From: Peptococcaceae bacterium
Lineage (GTDB): Bacteria > Bacillota > Peptococcia > DRI-13 > PHAD01
Direction: 5' to 3'
Assembly (NCBI GenBank): GCA_024655825.1
Contig: JANLFJ010000017.1
Coordinates: 1-64,000 of the forward strand
Length of the DNA: 64,000 nt
Position numbers and translations under genes: made by a program. Positions within the stretch are counted from its first letter, which is position 1. Each line of letters begins with the position of its first letter. Of this stretch, positions 45,270 to 53,718 are shown one piece after another. Under the pieces are notes generated by a model, which worked only from the letters and a program-made list of their open reading frames with translations, made no database searches and was not told where the DNA came from.

Positions 45270-45674
45270 TCATGCACTAACCCAATTTTCTAGTCCAAGA
45301 CCCTCAATTCGCTCAAATTCACGGCCATTATTAGTGACAATGATAAGTCCTTTGGCCTTTGCGTGCGCTGCAATCAGCATATCCATAACTCCAATCGGAG
45401 TTCCTTGCCGCCGTAACGTTGCGCAAATTTTCCCGTATTCTGCGGCCGCTTCATCATCAAATGGCAAGATGTCCACAATGGACAGAAATTGATTTAGCGC
45501 AAGCGCATTTTTTCCCGGGTAAGCGCTTGCTTCAACGCCATTTATGAGTTCTGCAAGAGTAATTGCAGAAATGGCAACGCCGTCGCCCATGTTCGAATGG
45601 AGATTCATGAGCACATTTTCTGGTTTTTTCTTTATGAGATACACACAAATATTTGTATCAAGCATGTATTTCAT
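45270..45674 (-). CDS. vapC: VapC-type PIN-domain toxin
   Basis: This is a 134-residue PIN ribonuclease with the acidic residues of the family: Asp in MLDTNICVYLIKK, Glu in LAELINGVEAS, Asp in GVMDMLIAAHAK and a C-terminal TNNGREFERI. VapC toxins cut tRNA or rRNA. The ATG overlaps the antitoxin's TGA (45671-45674), giving coupled translation. Sequence style (tRNA-fMet-cutting VapC clade) suggests an initiator-tRNA nuclease, a guess from the family. Confidence 0.92.
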   Translation of the reverse strand: MKYMLDTNICVYLIKKKPENVLMNLHSNMGDGVAISAITLAELINGVEASAYPGKNALALNQFLSIVDILPFDDEAAAEYGKICATLRRQGTPIGVMDMLIAAHAKAKGLIIVTNNGREFERIEGLGLENWVSA

Positions 45675-45901
45675 AACGTCTCCCTCGGCGCTTGAACACC
45701 CTGATTACGTCCGTCTGCCAAGAAATCATCGGTAAAGCTGTTAAGACCGTTAAGAAAGGTTTCCCATGCACGCTCTTTTGGAAACAACATAACAGTATTA
45801 CCCACTTTTTGAATATATACTTCGTTACCTGAAAAACGGTATTCTTTAGGCAACCGAACAGCCTGGCTCTGACCATTGACAAATAATTTTGCAGTTTCCA
45901 T
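45671..45901 (-). CDS. vapB: VapB-type antitoxin (AbrB/SpoVT fold)
   Basis: This is a 76-residue antitoxin with the swapped-hairpin DNA-binding start METAKLFVNGQSQAVRLPKE, followed by YRFSGNEVYIQKVGNTVMLF and a C-terminal arm that would wrap the toxin (FTDDFLADGRNQ). AGGTG precedes the ATG. A palindrome in the promoter at 45922-45941 is the expected operator for autorepression by the complex. Confidence 0.9.
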   Translation of the reverse strand: METAKLFVNGQSQAVRLPKEYRFSGNEVYIQKVGNTVMLFPKERAWETFLNGLNSFTDDFLADGRNQGVQAPRETL

Positions 45902-45920
45902 TTCTAATCACCTCACTTAT

Positions 45921-45950
45921 AGTATATATTTAAGTATATACCATTGTCAA
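45921..45950 (-). promoter_or_regulatory. vapBC promoter with overlapping palindromic operator
   Basis: TTGACA (minus, 45950-45945), 18-bp spacer and TATACT (45926-45921). The palindrome GTATATATTTAAGTATATAC (45922-45941) covers the -10 and most of the spacer, so binding would block RNA polymerase. Confidence 0.7.
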
Positions 45951-46088
45951 GGCTTTATTAATGTTTATTATTTGCGAAGTTCTAAACCATTTATTACTTA
46001 ATGCATATCAATTAAAGTTTCAATACTTAATGATAGAAGATTCGAAACGTTGAAATTCGGAGCCAGAAATAAAAACTTGAATAATGTA

Positions 46089-46117
46089 TTGCTAAACGTT
46101 ATACAATAGAATATAAT
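46089..46117 (+). promoter_or_regulatory. Candidate promoter of the RelBE-type module
   Basis: TTGCTA (46089-46094), 17-bp spacer, TATAAT (46112-46117), 25 bp before the ATG. The 241-bp divergent gap to vapB is AT-rich and otherwise shows nothing clear. Confidence 0.65.
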
Positions 46118-46142
46118 ATTTAAAAGGAAAGGTGGTGTTATT

Positions 46143-46442
46143 ATGGCTGCTAAAACAGCAAATGTCCTTGCTCGTGTCGAGCCAGAAATAAAGGAAAAAG
46201 CGGAAGCGATCATGTCAAAACTGGGGATTCCGGCTTCCGTTGTTATCAATATGCTCTACAAGCAAATTGTTATGACCAAAAGCATCCCGTTTTCCCTGTC
46301 GCTTCCCGCCGCTCCAATGGCACGGGATGAAATGGATGCCGATACGTTCAATACAATCATGCAGAATGGTTTGGATGAAGCAAAAGCCGACCATTCTCGT
46401 CCAGTTTCTGAGGTGTTCGCTGATTTAAGACGAGGATTATAG
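46143..46442 (+). CDS. RelB/DinJ-family antitoxin
   Basis: This is a 99-residue protein with the ribbon-helix-helix start ANVLARVEPEIKEKAEAIMS and KLGIPASVVINMLYKQIV, typical of RelB/DinJ antitoxins, followed by a C-terminal toxin-binding tail (FNTIMQNGLDEAKADHSRPV, then EVFADLRRGL). AAGGAAAGGTGG lies before the ATG. It is 3 bp upstream of the toxin gene. Confidence 0.92.
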   Translation: MAAKTANVLARVEPEIKEKAEAIMSKLGIPASVVINMLYKQIVMTKSIPFSLSLPAAPMARDEMDADTFNTIMQNGLDEAKADHSRPVSEVFADLRRGL

Positions 46443-46445
46443 CTT

Positions 46446-46784
46446 ATGGCAGACAATACGTATACGGTTAAAATCACTACACAGGCGGAGGAACAACTGC
46501 AGGAAATCGTAGATTACGTCGCTTCCGAGCTAAAAGCGCCGAAAGCCGCTTTGCGTCTGCTCAATGAAATGGAACGCTCGATTTCGTCGCTTTCACAGTT
46601 TCCGCAGCGGGTTGCGTTGACAGAGGAAGAACCGTGGCGCACCTGCGGCGTTCGCAAAATGCCTGTGAAAAACTTTCTTATTTTTTTCTGGATTGACGAA
46701 GAAAATAGTAAAGTGCAGGTTACCGCCGTTATTTACGGCAAGCGTGAACAGCTAAAACAGCTTTCGAAGATGGAAATGGAGTAA
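46446..46784 (+). CDS. RelE/ParE-superfamily toxin
   Basis: This is a 112-residue toxin: TYTVKITTQAEEQLQEIVDY at the start, then a central helix, LSQFPQRVAL, and the C-terminal strand block GVRKMPVKNFLIFFWIDEEN and VTAVIYGKREQ. The order and arginine pattern fit ParE or RelE enzymes; which target (gyrase or ribosome-bound mRNA) is not decided by sequence. It follows its antitoxin by 3 bp. It diverges from vapBC. Confidence 0.9.
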   Translation: MADNTYTVKITTQAEEQLQEIVDYVASELKAPKAALRLLNEMERSISSLSQFPQRVALTEEEPWRTCGVRKMPVKNFLIFFWIDEENSKVQVTAVIYGKREQLKQLSKMEME

Positions 46785-46817
46785 AATACCGCAGATAAAA
46801 GGTTTTTATCATTAATA

Positions 46818-46849
46818 GGGCTTGGCCTCGTTTGAAGCTAAGCTCTTTT
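46818..46849 (+). terminator. Terminator of the RelBE-type operon
   Basis: GGGCTTGGC (46818-46826) pairs with GCTAAGCTC (46837-46845) using two G-U pairs, followed by TTTT. Confidence 0.65.
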
Positions 46850-46907
46850 GCGCATATTTACATTAAATGCAGAGCAGATAATTATAGATACCATATTTAC
46901 TTTTACC

Positions 46908-47036
46908 CATGGTTCAATAAAAAAACAAAAAGGAACCCGCCTAAGGCACGGTTCAATAGGGAAACTTATTGAACCATACCCCAAACCGATACGGAAGGTG
47001 AACAAACGAGGCGTTTCATACGAAGCGCCTCGTTTG
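46908..47036. repeat. Two-hairpin repeat element, copy B (most complete)
   Basis: Most of the 311-bp gap between the toxin gene and the SLH gene is this element. It has a left part (46908-46942, CCATGGTTCAATA and GGAACCCGCCTAA), the 54-nt core shared with copy A (46943-46996, stem GGTTCAATA with TATTGAACC) and a 15-bp hairpin (47003-47017 with 47022-47036). On the minus strand, GAACC from the core stem can pair instead with GGTTC, giving a hairpin followed by CTTTTTGTTTTTTT, which would terminate transcription from the SLH gene. The two folds exclude each other. Confidence 0.78.
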
Positions 47037-47095
47037 CATCCCAATATATTTGCTTAATTCTTAACTCTGTTTTCCCAAGCAGGTTGCGCAGCGCC

Positions 47096-50000
47096 TCAAG
47101 GAGAGTGTATCTCCACATTTGCCGCCGGAATCCAGACGCCTTCTGTTTCAATGGCAAAGGTATAATAGTCGCCTGTTGAGCTGTCTGTCAAAAGTCGGAT
47201 TGACGCGCCGCCCAAATCGTAGTCATCCGGCACGGTTATACCGCTTGCGGCGCTTATGGCCGCGCCCCCGTCTGCCGTCAGCTTGATTTGCGAAGCTCCG
47301 GAGAATGCGGCGTCTCCGTCAATCCAAAGCCCTTGCCCGGCTGCAATGGTCACATTGGAAGCATCGACCGCAAATCCGCCAAGAATTCCTGCCGGGCCGT
47401 CACAATTCATGCCCAAAACGCTGTTTTGGATTTCTATGCCAATCGACCCCAACATGAATCCGCCGCCGTCTGAGGCAATGGCAACATCGGAATACACGAA
47501 GCGGCACACGGACTGCTCCCCTTCGCCCACATCCGCGCTCAGCGCGTATATTGAACCCATATCGATGCCTTCGCCTCCTGCCGCGTCTATTGCCAAATCC
47601 AGGGTATCAAATGTCAGGCTGTTCGAGGCGTAAATCGCCTTACCTCCTGAAGTGCCGATACGCAGCGAGTCTTCGGTTTTGTCCGTACCGGCAAATCGGG
47701 TGGGACGCTCAATGCGCATGACATTCTGAGCTTCATCTGACGACAATGTAATTTCGAAAGCGCAGTTCCCCACAATGTTGACGGTCAACGGACTGCCGCT
47801 TTCCCCAATATTTATGCTGTCAAAATATTTTTTGCTGAACGAGATGTTCAGATTATCGAAGGTAACGGAGTTTGTCGCGCCGTCAATGTTCACGTATACG
47901 TTGCTGCCTGTTCCGCTGAAGGTCAGCCCGTCTCCCGTAATCGTAAGGACGGGAACGGTAGTTCCGTCAAACGTTTCGACCATTTCGTAGGTATAGCCGG
48001 AGATGCTGCCCACGCTGATATCCTCGGTTACTTCGCCGTTTGTTACGGTAATTCCGCTCTCCGGCAGCGTCGCACCTTTTGGAACGGAACGGTAGTTTGC
48101 CGTATATGTGCGGTTGCCGGTAACGGTGTCTCCCTCAGTCAGCGTCGGGAACCAGCCTGTAAACTCATACCGGAAGTATTCGTTCTCCGCTTTGGTCGGA
48201 TCATCGGGAGGAACGATTACATCGCCGTAATGATAGGTCTGTGTTATGGTAGTCGAGCCGCCCGCAAAGGAACCGCTGCCGGCGTCAAAGGTGATGGTGT
48301 ACTCGTTTTCGACCTGTCTGTACTTCGCGGTAATGGTCATGTCCTGTGTGAATGTCTTCGGGAAAGCTTCCGACCAGCCGTCGAACTCATAATGATAGTT
48401 GGAATTGCCCGATGGAGGTATGGGGTCGCTTATGCTTTCCGAAATATTCGTATCCTCTCCGTATTTGCCGGTAAAGGTTTTTGTATTGGTGCCGTCGGAG
48501 AACTTTCCGTTTCCGGCGCTGACCGTTACGGTATACATCCTCTCGGCCGGCGTGTAGACCGCCGTATAGGTCATATCCTTTTGAACGGTGACGGTATCGG
48601 TCAGGCCGTAGGTATTTCCGTCCTGATCCTTCCAGCCTGTCAGCGTATAGGTGTACTGGTTATCCGCGGCCTTAACAGGGGCGTACGAGGCCAAATTCAG
48701 GCGCGTACCACAAGTGACCCGGAGGGAAACGCTTGTGCTTCCGCCGGGGAACGCGGCTCCCTCTCCGGCGTTGAAGGTGGCGGTGAACTCCTGGCCGGAA
48801 GCGGCGACCCACACCGCGTTCCAGGTCTGGATGCCCTGCTTGTCTTGAGAGTAGTCCACGTCCCAGTGATGGAATTTGTAGAGTACGCCGTCCTTTTGCA
48901 CCGGTTGGATCGTGAGGGCGTTGTTGGCGTTCTGGAAGTCCTCCACATACTTCAGATAATCCGGATATGGAATCATACCGGAGTCGGCTGTGGCGCTGCC
49001 GTCAGCAAAGGTTCCCATATCCGTTTTGAATATGATCCGGCGCTGCGTGAATTCGACAATAAGATTGTAATAGGTATCCTGTGTAGCCGGGGGCAGCCCG
49101 TCATAAGCGTAATCCGCCTCGTCGACGTATCTGTGGCTCCATCCTAAAATCGTACACCCGGGATAGCTCTTTTGGCGCGGGGGCAGAGGAGTCTTGCCGT
49201 AATCGAATAAGAAGGATTCACTTTCATACATTACATCGAAATTCTGCCCATAAGCCGTGTACTGCATCCTGGGATAGTTGAACGTAATGTATTCCCGGAC
49301 AGTGTCATACTCTGCCACGTTGTGGAACATGACGGGCCTTGTTTTCTGATTTTCATTAAATTTTTCGTTGCACTCATCCAGTGTGCCGGTAAATGTATAG
49401 ACCGGCTGCGTTTTGTCGTAACCTGTAAAGGTCAGGTTACATGCCCAGGCACTATAGATATCTAAGTTTGTCAGCGGCTTGTTGCTCGTTGCTGGGTAGC
49501 TGTAATCAATGTACGTGTAATCCCTTCTCATCCAGTCCTTAAACGTGCGTCCCGGACCCGGCGACTGATAGTTTGAGGGAACAGGCGGCGTATCGCCGTT
49601 TTCGGCGGCATATACCTCATAGTGCCACTGCCCGTCGTGGAGGTATATATAGGATATCAGCACCTGCTTCTTCGTCATATTCACCACATAGGTAGCATCC
49701 TTCCAGATGGCTTCATTCCAGTCGCCTACATAACCGGTTACTTCAGCTTCCTGATATCCGAGCAGACCTTCTATGGGGTTGGACCAGGCAGACAGGTCGA
49801 TGGCGCCCGGGACAGTACCCGCAAGCACGAGCTTTTCCGTCTCCCCAACCTTCTCCCCGTTCATATTGACCACATAGGTTGCCGTAACGGGGTTCAGGTT
49901 GACAGTTTTGGGGTCGATGCCGGGATCGATCCATATGAGCTTGATCTCATTATAGGTGTAGCCCTTTTCCCGGCTGCTGAAGCAGAGGTTGTCTCCGCCG

Positions 50001-53000
50001 TAATACACCTGCACCTTTGCGTCCAGCCGCTGGGTGCCTTTCGGAACACTCACGCCGTAATATGTTTTCCCGAAATATTGCGGCTGGACCTGGAGGTGAT
50101 TCTCATCATTCCAATCGATCATCCACGGGTTGGATATTTTGAAATAGAATTTACTGAGCTTGGAATAGTCGCCCTCGACCAACTCTCCGGTGGTGAGGTC
50201 GAGCATTTCGCAGTCCAGCAGGCCGCTGTTGCTGATATAGTAGTCGTTCTGGTTGATAATCACTGTTTTGCCGGCGTTCTTGAATCTGTACAGAACATAC
50301 CGGTTGCCCAGAGTATAGAAAGGAAATTTTTCATCCAGCACGGAAAGCTCCGCCTTTACGCTGAACAGCTCCGACTCGGCAAAGACTTTCAGCTCCAGGT
50401 AGATGCCTACTTCCATGTAGACGCCGCCGTTCATGTTGATGTCGGGGGCGCCGCCGGCCTTGACTAGGTGAAGCTGCAAAAAGCCGTAAAGGTCCATATA
50501 TGCGCCTACTTCTCCCGTAAAGCCGACTCTGCCCAGGGATTCAAGGCCGTAGAAATTGACGCTTACGGTAAGCCTTACGCCGGCCTTGACTCCCAGATAG
50601 CCCGCGCAGTACAGGTCGAAGCTTTGCCTGCCGTCGCCTTCAAGCCCGTACCTGTACGTTTCCAGGTCCTGGCTCGTGCCGCCTCTGATGCCTATGCGGC
50701 TGGCGGATAAGATGGTGCTTTGGGCCGACAGCCCAACCGCAAGATTCAGCCGGACGACAAAGTCGCCCTTCTCTTTAAACTGCAAAACGGGCGCCGGCAT
50801 CTTGACATCCTGCGACTGCTCGAAAATATTGACCTCCACAAGGTCTATGTAGTCGCCCTTCGAGCCCAAAACCTCCCTGATGATTTCGGGGACATCGGAA
50901 TTGTCCTTCGTAAAGCCGTCGATAAGCTTCTGGATTTCAGCGGTGATATCTAAGTACTCCTCGTCTACGTCCACTGTCTTGACAAGGACGTTGAATTCCA
51001 CATCCGTCTGCGAGTAAGCGTCGATCCAGGCATCAAAATAGATCCCCTGTTTGGCATTCAGGCCGGTCTTCGCTCCCGTCGAAAGAGTAATGAACTCCTT
51101 GAAGGTAAAGTCGGCCTTCACCTGGACTTTCTTGATTGTCGCATTGTAGTTGAATTTTATGGTCAGCACGACCCAATTGTTGTCGACCGCGCCGGGGAAA
51201 TTGGTATTTCTGGCCGTGCCGATTGATGCGGTGACGGTTAATCCGGAAACCAGGGCATTGGCGGTAATGGAAAGCTTATCATTGTTTTCTGTGGGCTCGG
51301 CAAATGGCGAGGAGGAACCGGACATGAGTGTCGCCGCCGAACTGGTCACGTCCGCCGACGAAAGCATAGCCGCCAGCGTCTGGCTGTCATTGAGCGCAAG
51401 CGCCAGAAGCCTGGTGAATCTCAGCGTGCCCTCGCTGTTTTTCACGTCCCGCTCAAGCTTCTTTAAATCAATGGAGCTGGCTATGTTCTCCGGATCTACG
51501 CTTTGCTGCAAATAAACGTCAAGCTGCTTATAAATGTCCTCCACGCTGCTGGCTTCGGTAAACAGCATGACGCGCTGCGGGTCTGTTGAATCCGTGTTTA
51601 CAATGCTCAGCACATTGCGGATCTTGGAGTTTTCGTTGAGAATTCCCTGGCCGTTTGAATCAAGCTCGTCAGTTAAGCATATAGTTGTTCCGGCCGCGAT
51701 CCCTTTGTCGTCGGCCAGAGCCTTCGGCAGACTGTAGACGCCGTCGTCAATAACGTTGACCTGGTCCCAGAGAAGATAGACTATGCCATCCACGAATTGA
51801 ACGTCATAGGTTTCGGGCTTTTTAATGCTGAAGGCCATGGTGCGGACTTCTTCTTTTTCATTGTTGAAGCTTAAGCTTTCGTCTTTCAGGGAAAGCTCGT
51901 AGGTGTCGCCGGGAGTGTAAGTGTAGGGCGCCTTGGGTGAAACGGCATAAACGTTTCCGCCCTGACTCATTACGGTAACGTCAGGGATTTCATCTCCGTT
52001 AACCTTATCTTTAATTGTTATGTACTTATCCAGATTGCCGTTGTCGATGGTTTCCGGAGACAAAATTTCGAATGTTATATCATCTTCGCAGTCCGGCAGA
52101 AACTTGACCGAATCGACGTATTCCTTATAGTTATAGTCCTTGTCGGCATAAGATGCGTAAAGAGTCATGCTCTTCGTGATGGGGGCATCGGAATAGAAGG
52201 GTTGGGTCAGACTGCTGTCGGTACACCAGCCCGTGAAGGTGTAGTCGTCCTTGAGGGGGATTGACACATCCGGAAGCTTGCCTCCCCGGGGCACAGAAAC
52301 GGGAGCTATTGCGGTGCCGCCGTTGGTTTCAAAGGAGACTGTCAGAGAATCATCCGAGCCTGAGCCTGAGCCCGAGCCGGAGGAAGAGCCGGTGGCAGGC
52401 ATGGCAGGCTGTTCATCGGCAGGGCTGTTGACCACATTATCCGAAAACCTGTGCAGCATCGCCGCAAGCTCCGCGCGTGTGGCGTTTCCCTGCGGGTCAA
52501 AGAGCATGCCGTTATCCCCCGGTTTGCCTGTGATGACGCCGGTCATGCTGCACCACATGGCGCCTTCCAAAGCCCAATACGGGATTTTGTCCTTGTCGGC
52601 AAAGTCAGAGCCGCCTATTGCTTCGCCGGCGGGTCCCTTTCCGATCAGCCGCGCATATCTAAGAAGAAACACCGCCGCCTGTTCGCGTGTGACTTTATCG
52701 TCCGGCGCAAAACGGTTGCCGCCCACGCCGCCGGTTATACCGTTCGCCGCCGCCCACGCTACAGCTCTGCCGTACCACGAGTCTTCCGGCACATCGGTGA
52801 AAGCGTTGGGCAGACCGGAGGCATCCGGGCTTCCCGCCAGACGATACAGGACCGTGACCAGCATAGCCCGGGACATGGGCATATCGGGACTGAACAGCGG
52901 CGATTCCGTTCCGGTACCGGTCATCAGGCCGCTGGTGTAAACGAAGCCCACATCATCAAAGAACCAGTCGCCGGGCTTCACGTCCCCAAACAGGTTGTCA

Positions 53001-53194
53001 AACTCAATTGTGCCGCCGTTTGCATTGGTGGAAGACTGCCCGGCCGGATTGCCGGCAGTACCGCCTGCAGTCGCAGCGGAAAGCTGTGCGGGTACGGCTG
53101 AACCGCTGCCCGCCAACACATTCACCGGCAGCATGGTGATTGCAAGCATAACGCACAGCAGCAGGCTAAAGACACGTTTTTGCGCCGTCTTCAT
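47096..53194 (-). CDS. Giant SLH-domain surface protein with InlB-type repeats
   Basis: This is a 2032-residue secreted protein. A signal peptide ends near VLAGSG (residue 31). Three SLH domains (about 67-120, 130-182, 196-250) attach it to secondary wall polymer. A Ser/Gly linker (269-280) leads to a Listeria-Bacteroides (InlB B) repeat (about 286-355). A long central region of about 950 residues is unrecognised. Four or more further InlB-type repeats follow (TGWKDQDGN, FDGWSEAFPKT, FTGWFPTLTEGD). The last 250 residues look like a beta-solenoid (GDGLTFSGTGSNVYVNIDGA). Start: AAGGTGG and the signal peptide favour ATG 53194. Likely an adhesin or S-layer-associated protein. Confidence 0.9.
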   Translation of the reverse strand: MKTAQKRVFSLLLCVMLAITMLPVNVLAGSGSAVPAQLSAATAGGTAGNPAGQSSTNANGGTIEFDNLFGDVKPGDWFFDDVGFVYTSGLMTGTGTESPLFSPDMPMSRAMLVTVLYRLAGSPDASGLPNAFTDVPEDSWYGRAVAWAAANGITGGVGGNRFAPDDKVTREQAAVFLLRYARLIGKGPAGEAIGGSDFADKDKIPYWALEGAMWCSMTGVITGKPGDNGMLFDPQGNATRAELAAMLHRFSDNVVNSPADEQPAMPATGSSSGSGSGSGSDDSLTVSFETNGGTAIAPVSVPRGGKLPDVSIPLKDDYTFTGWCTDSSLTQPFYSDAPITKSMTLYASYADKDYNYKEYVDSVKFLPDCEDDITFEILSPETIDNGNLDKYITIKDKVNGDEIPDVTVMSQGGNVYAVSPKAPYTYTPGDTYELSLKDESLSFNNEKEEVRTMAFSIKKPETYDVQFVDGIVYLLWDQVNVIDDGVYSLPKALADDKGIAAGTTICLTDELDSNGQGILNENSKIRNVLSIVNTDSTDPQRVMLFTEASSVEDIYKQLDVYLQQSVDPENIASSIDLKKLERDVKNSEGTLRFTRLLALALNDSQTLAAMLSSADVTSSAATLMSGSSSPFAEPTENNDKLSITANALVSGLTVTASIGTARNTNFPGAVDNNWVVLTIKFNYNATIKKVQVKADFTFKEFITLSTGAKTGLNAKQGIYFDAWIDAYSQTDVEFNVLVKTVDVDEEYLDITAEIQKLIDGFTKDNSDVPEIIREVLGSKGDYIDLVEVNIFEQSQDVKMPAPVLQFKEKGDFVVRLNLAVGLSAQSTILSASRIGIRGGTSQDLETYRYGLEGDGRQSFDLYCAGYLGVKAGVRLTVSVNFYGLESLGRVGFTGEVGAYMDLYGFLQLHLVKAGGAPDINMNGGVYMEVGIYLELKVFAESELFSVKAELSVLDEKFPFYTLGNRYVLYRFKNAGKTVIINQNDYYISNSGLLDCEMLDLTTGELVEGDYSKLSKFYFKISNPWMIDWNDENHLQVQPQYFGKTYYGVSVPKGTQRLDAKVQVYYGGDNLCFSSREKGYTYNEIKLIWIDPGIDPKTVNLNPVTATYVVNMNGEKVGETEKLVLAGTVPGAIDLSAWSNPIEGLLGYQEAEVTGYVGDWNEAIWKDATYVVNMTKKQVLISYIYLHDGQWHYEVYAAENGDTPPVPSNYQSPGPGRTFKDWMRRDYTYIDYSYPATSNKPLTNLDIYSAWACNLTFTGYDKTQPVYTFTGTLDECNEKFNENQKTRPVMFHNVAEYDTVREYITFNYPRMQYTAYGQNFDVMYESESFLFDYGKTPLPPRQKSYPGCTILGWSHRYVDEADYAYDGLPPATQDTYYNLIVEFTQRRIIFKTDMGTFADGSATADSGMIPYPDYLKYVEDFQNANNALTIQPVQKDGVLYKFHHWDVDYSQDKQGIQTWNAVWVAASGQEFTATFNAGEGAAFPGGSTSVSLRVTCGTRLNLASYAPVKAADNQYTYTLTGWKDQDGNTYGLTDTVTVQKDMTYTAVYTPAERMYTVTVSAGNGKFSDGTNTKTFTGKYGEDTNISESISDPIPPSGNSNYHYEFDGWSEAFPKTFTQDMTITAKYRQVENEYTITFDAGSGSFAGGSTTITQTYHYGDVIVPPDDPTKAENEYFRYEFTGWFPTLTEGDTVTGNRTYTANYRSVPKGATLPESGITVTNGEVTEDISVGSISGYTYEMVETFDGTTVPVLTITGDGLTFSGTGSNVYVNIDGATNSVTFDNLNISFSKKYFDSINIGESGSPLTVNIVGNCAFEITLSSDEAQNVMRIERPTRFAGTDKTEDSLRIGTSGGKAIYASNSLTFDTLDLAIDAAGGEGIDMGSIYALSADVGEGEQSVCRFVYSDVAIASDGGGFMLGSIGIEIQNSVLGMNCDGPAGILGGFAVDASNVTIAAGQGLWIDGDAAFSGASQIKLTADGGAAISAASGITVPDDYDLGGASIRLLTDSSTGDYYTFAIETEGVWIPAANVEIHSP

Positions 53195-53251
53195 ATTCTC
53201 ATGACCACCTTGTATTGGACTATGATAAAACAATCATCCTTTGTTTCCATA

Positions 53252-53590
53252 TCATTCTCTTTGCTCCTCACCTGATTTAGGTTTGCGCCGCCGAGCGTCG
53301 CACATGCAGACGCCGATAGGATCGCAGGGCGTCTGCTCCCGGTAAAACCAGCCGCAGCCGCCGCAGTCGCTGGGGGGCGGTTCCCCTGGAACGCCGGGCT
53401 TGCAATTGGAGCAGCTCTCCTGCTCCGCCGTGGCAAAGGGGCGGCCCTCGCCGGTATACTCCGGGTGTTCCTCAAAGTCGGGGTAGGCCGGGTAGCTCTC
53501 GTCAAGCTGCTCGTCGTACTCAAGGTAAACGGGAAAGTCCCGGCCTCCCGTCCGGTACACCTTATACGGTTCCTTTTGCTCAGGGCGCAT
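53252..53590 (-). CDS. Cys-rich small protein of unknown function
   Basis: This is a 112-residue protein, acidic and Tyr/Pro-rich at the N-terminus (VYLEYDEQLDESYPAYPDFE), with nine cysteines in its second half (SCSNCKPGVPGEPPPSDCGG, then CGWFYREQTPCDPIGVCMCD). The spacing of C-x2-C pairs suggests a metal-binding or disulphide-rich fold. There is no signal peptide. GGAGCGTG precedes the ATG. It lies 57 bp upstream of the SLH gene and downstream of the regulator, so it may belong to the same unit. No family recognised. Confidence 0.65.
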   Translation of the reverse strand: MRPEQKEPYKVYRTGGRDFPVYLEYDEQLDESYPAYPDFEEHPEYTGEGRPFATAEQESCSNCKPGVPGEPPPSDCGGCGWFYREQTPCDPIGVCMCDARRRKPKSGEEQRE

Positions 53591-53621
53591 TCTTTCACGC
53601 TCCTTTCCGGGACGGGGATAT

Positions 53622-53663
53622 AAAAAAAACCCCTATGACAGCTTTTCGTTACTATCATAGGGG
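53622..53663 (-). terminator. Terminator of the two-HTH regulator gene
   Basis: On the minus strand CCCCTATGA (53663-53655) pairs with TCATAGGGG (53638-53630), followed by eight T residues. It separates the regulator transcript from the Cys-rich gene and the SLH gene. Confidence 0.88.
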
Positions 53664-53718
53664 AAAATCCATTTTTTAGGGAGTGACTTTTCACCCTCAA
53701 AAAGTCACGTTTTTTTAC

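Noticed and set aside
48230-49147. 305-codon plus-strand frame
   Set aside because: Antisense to the SLH protein's InlB-repeat region; no ribosome site or recognisable domain.
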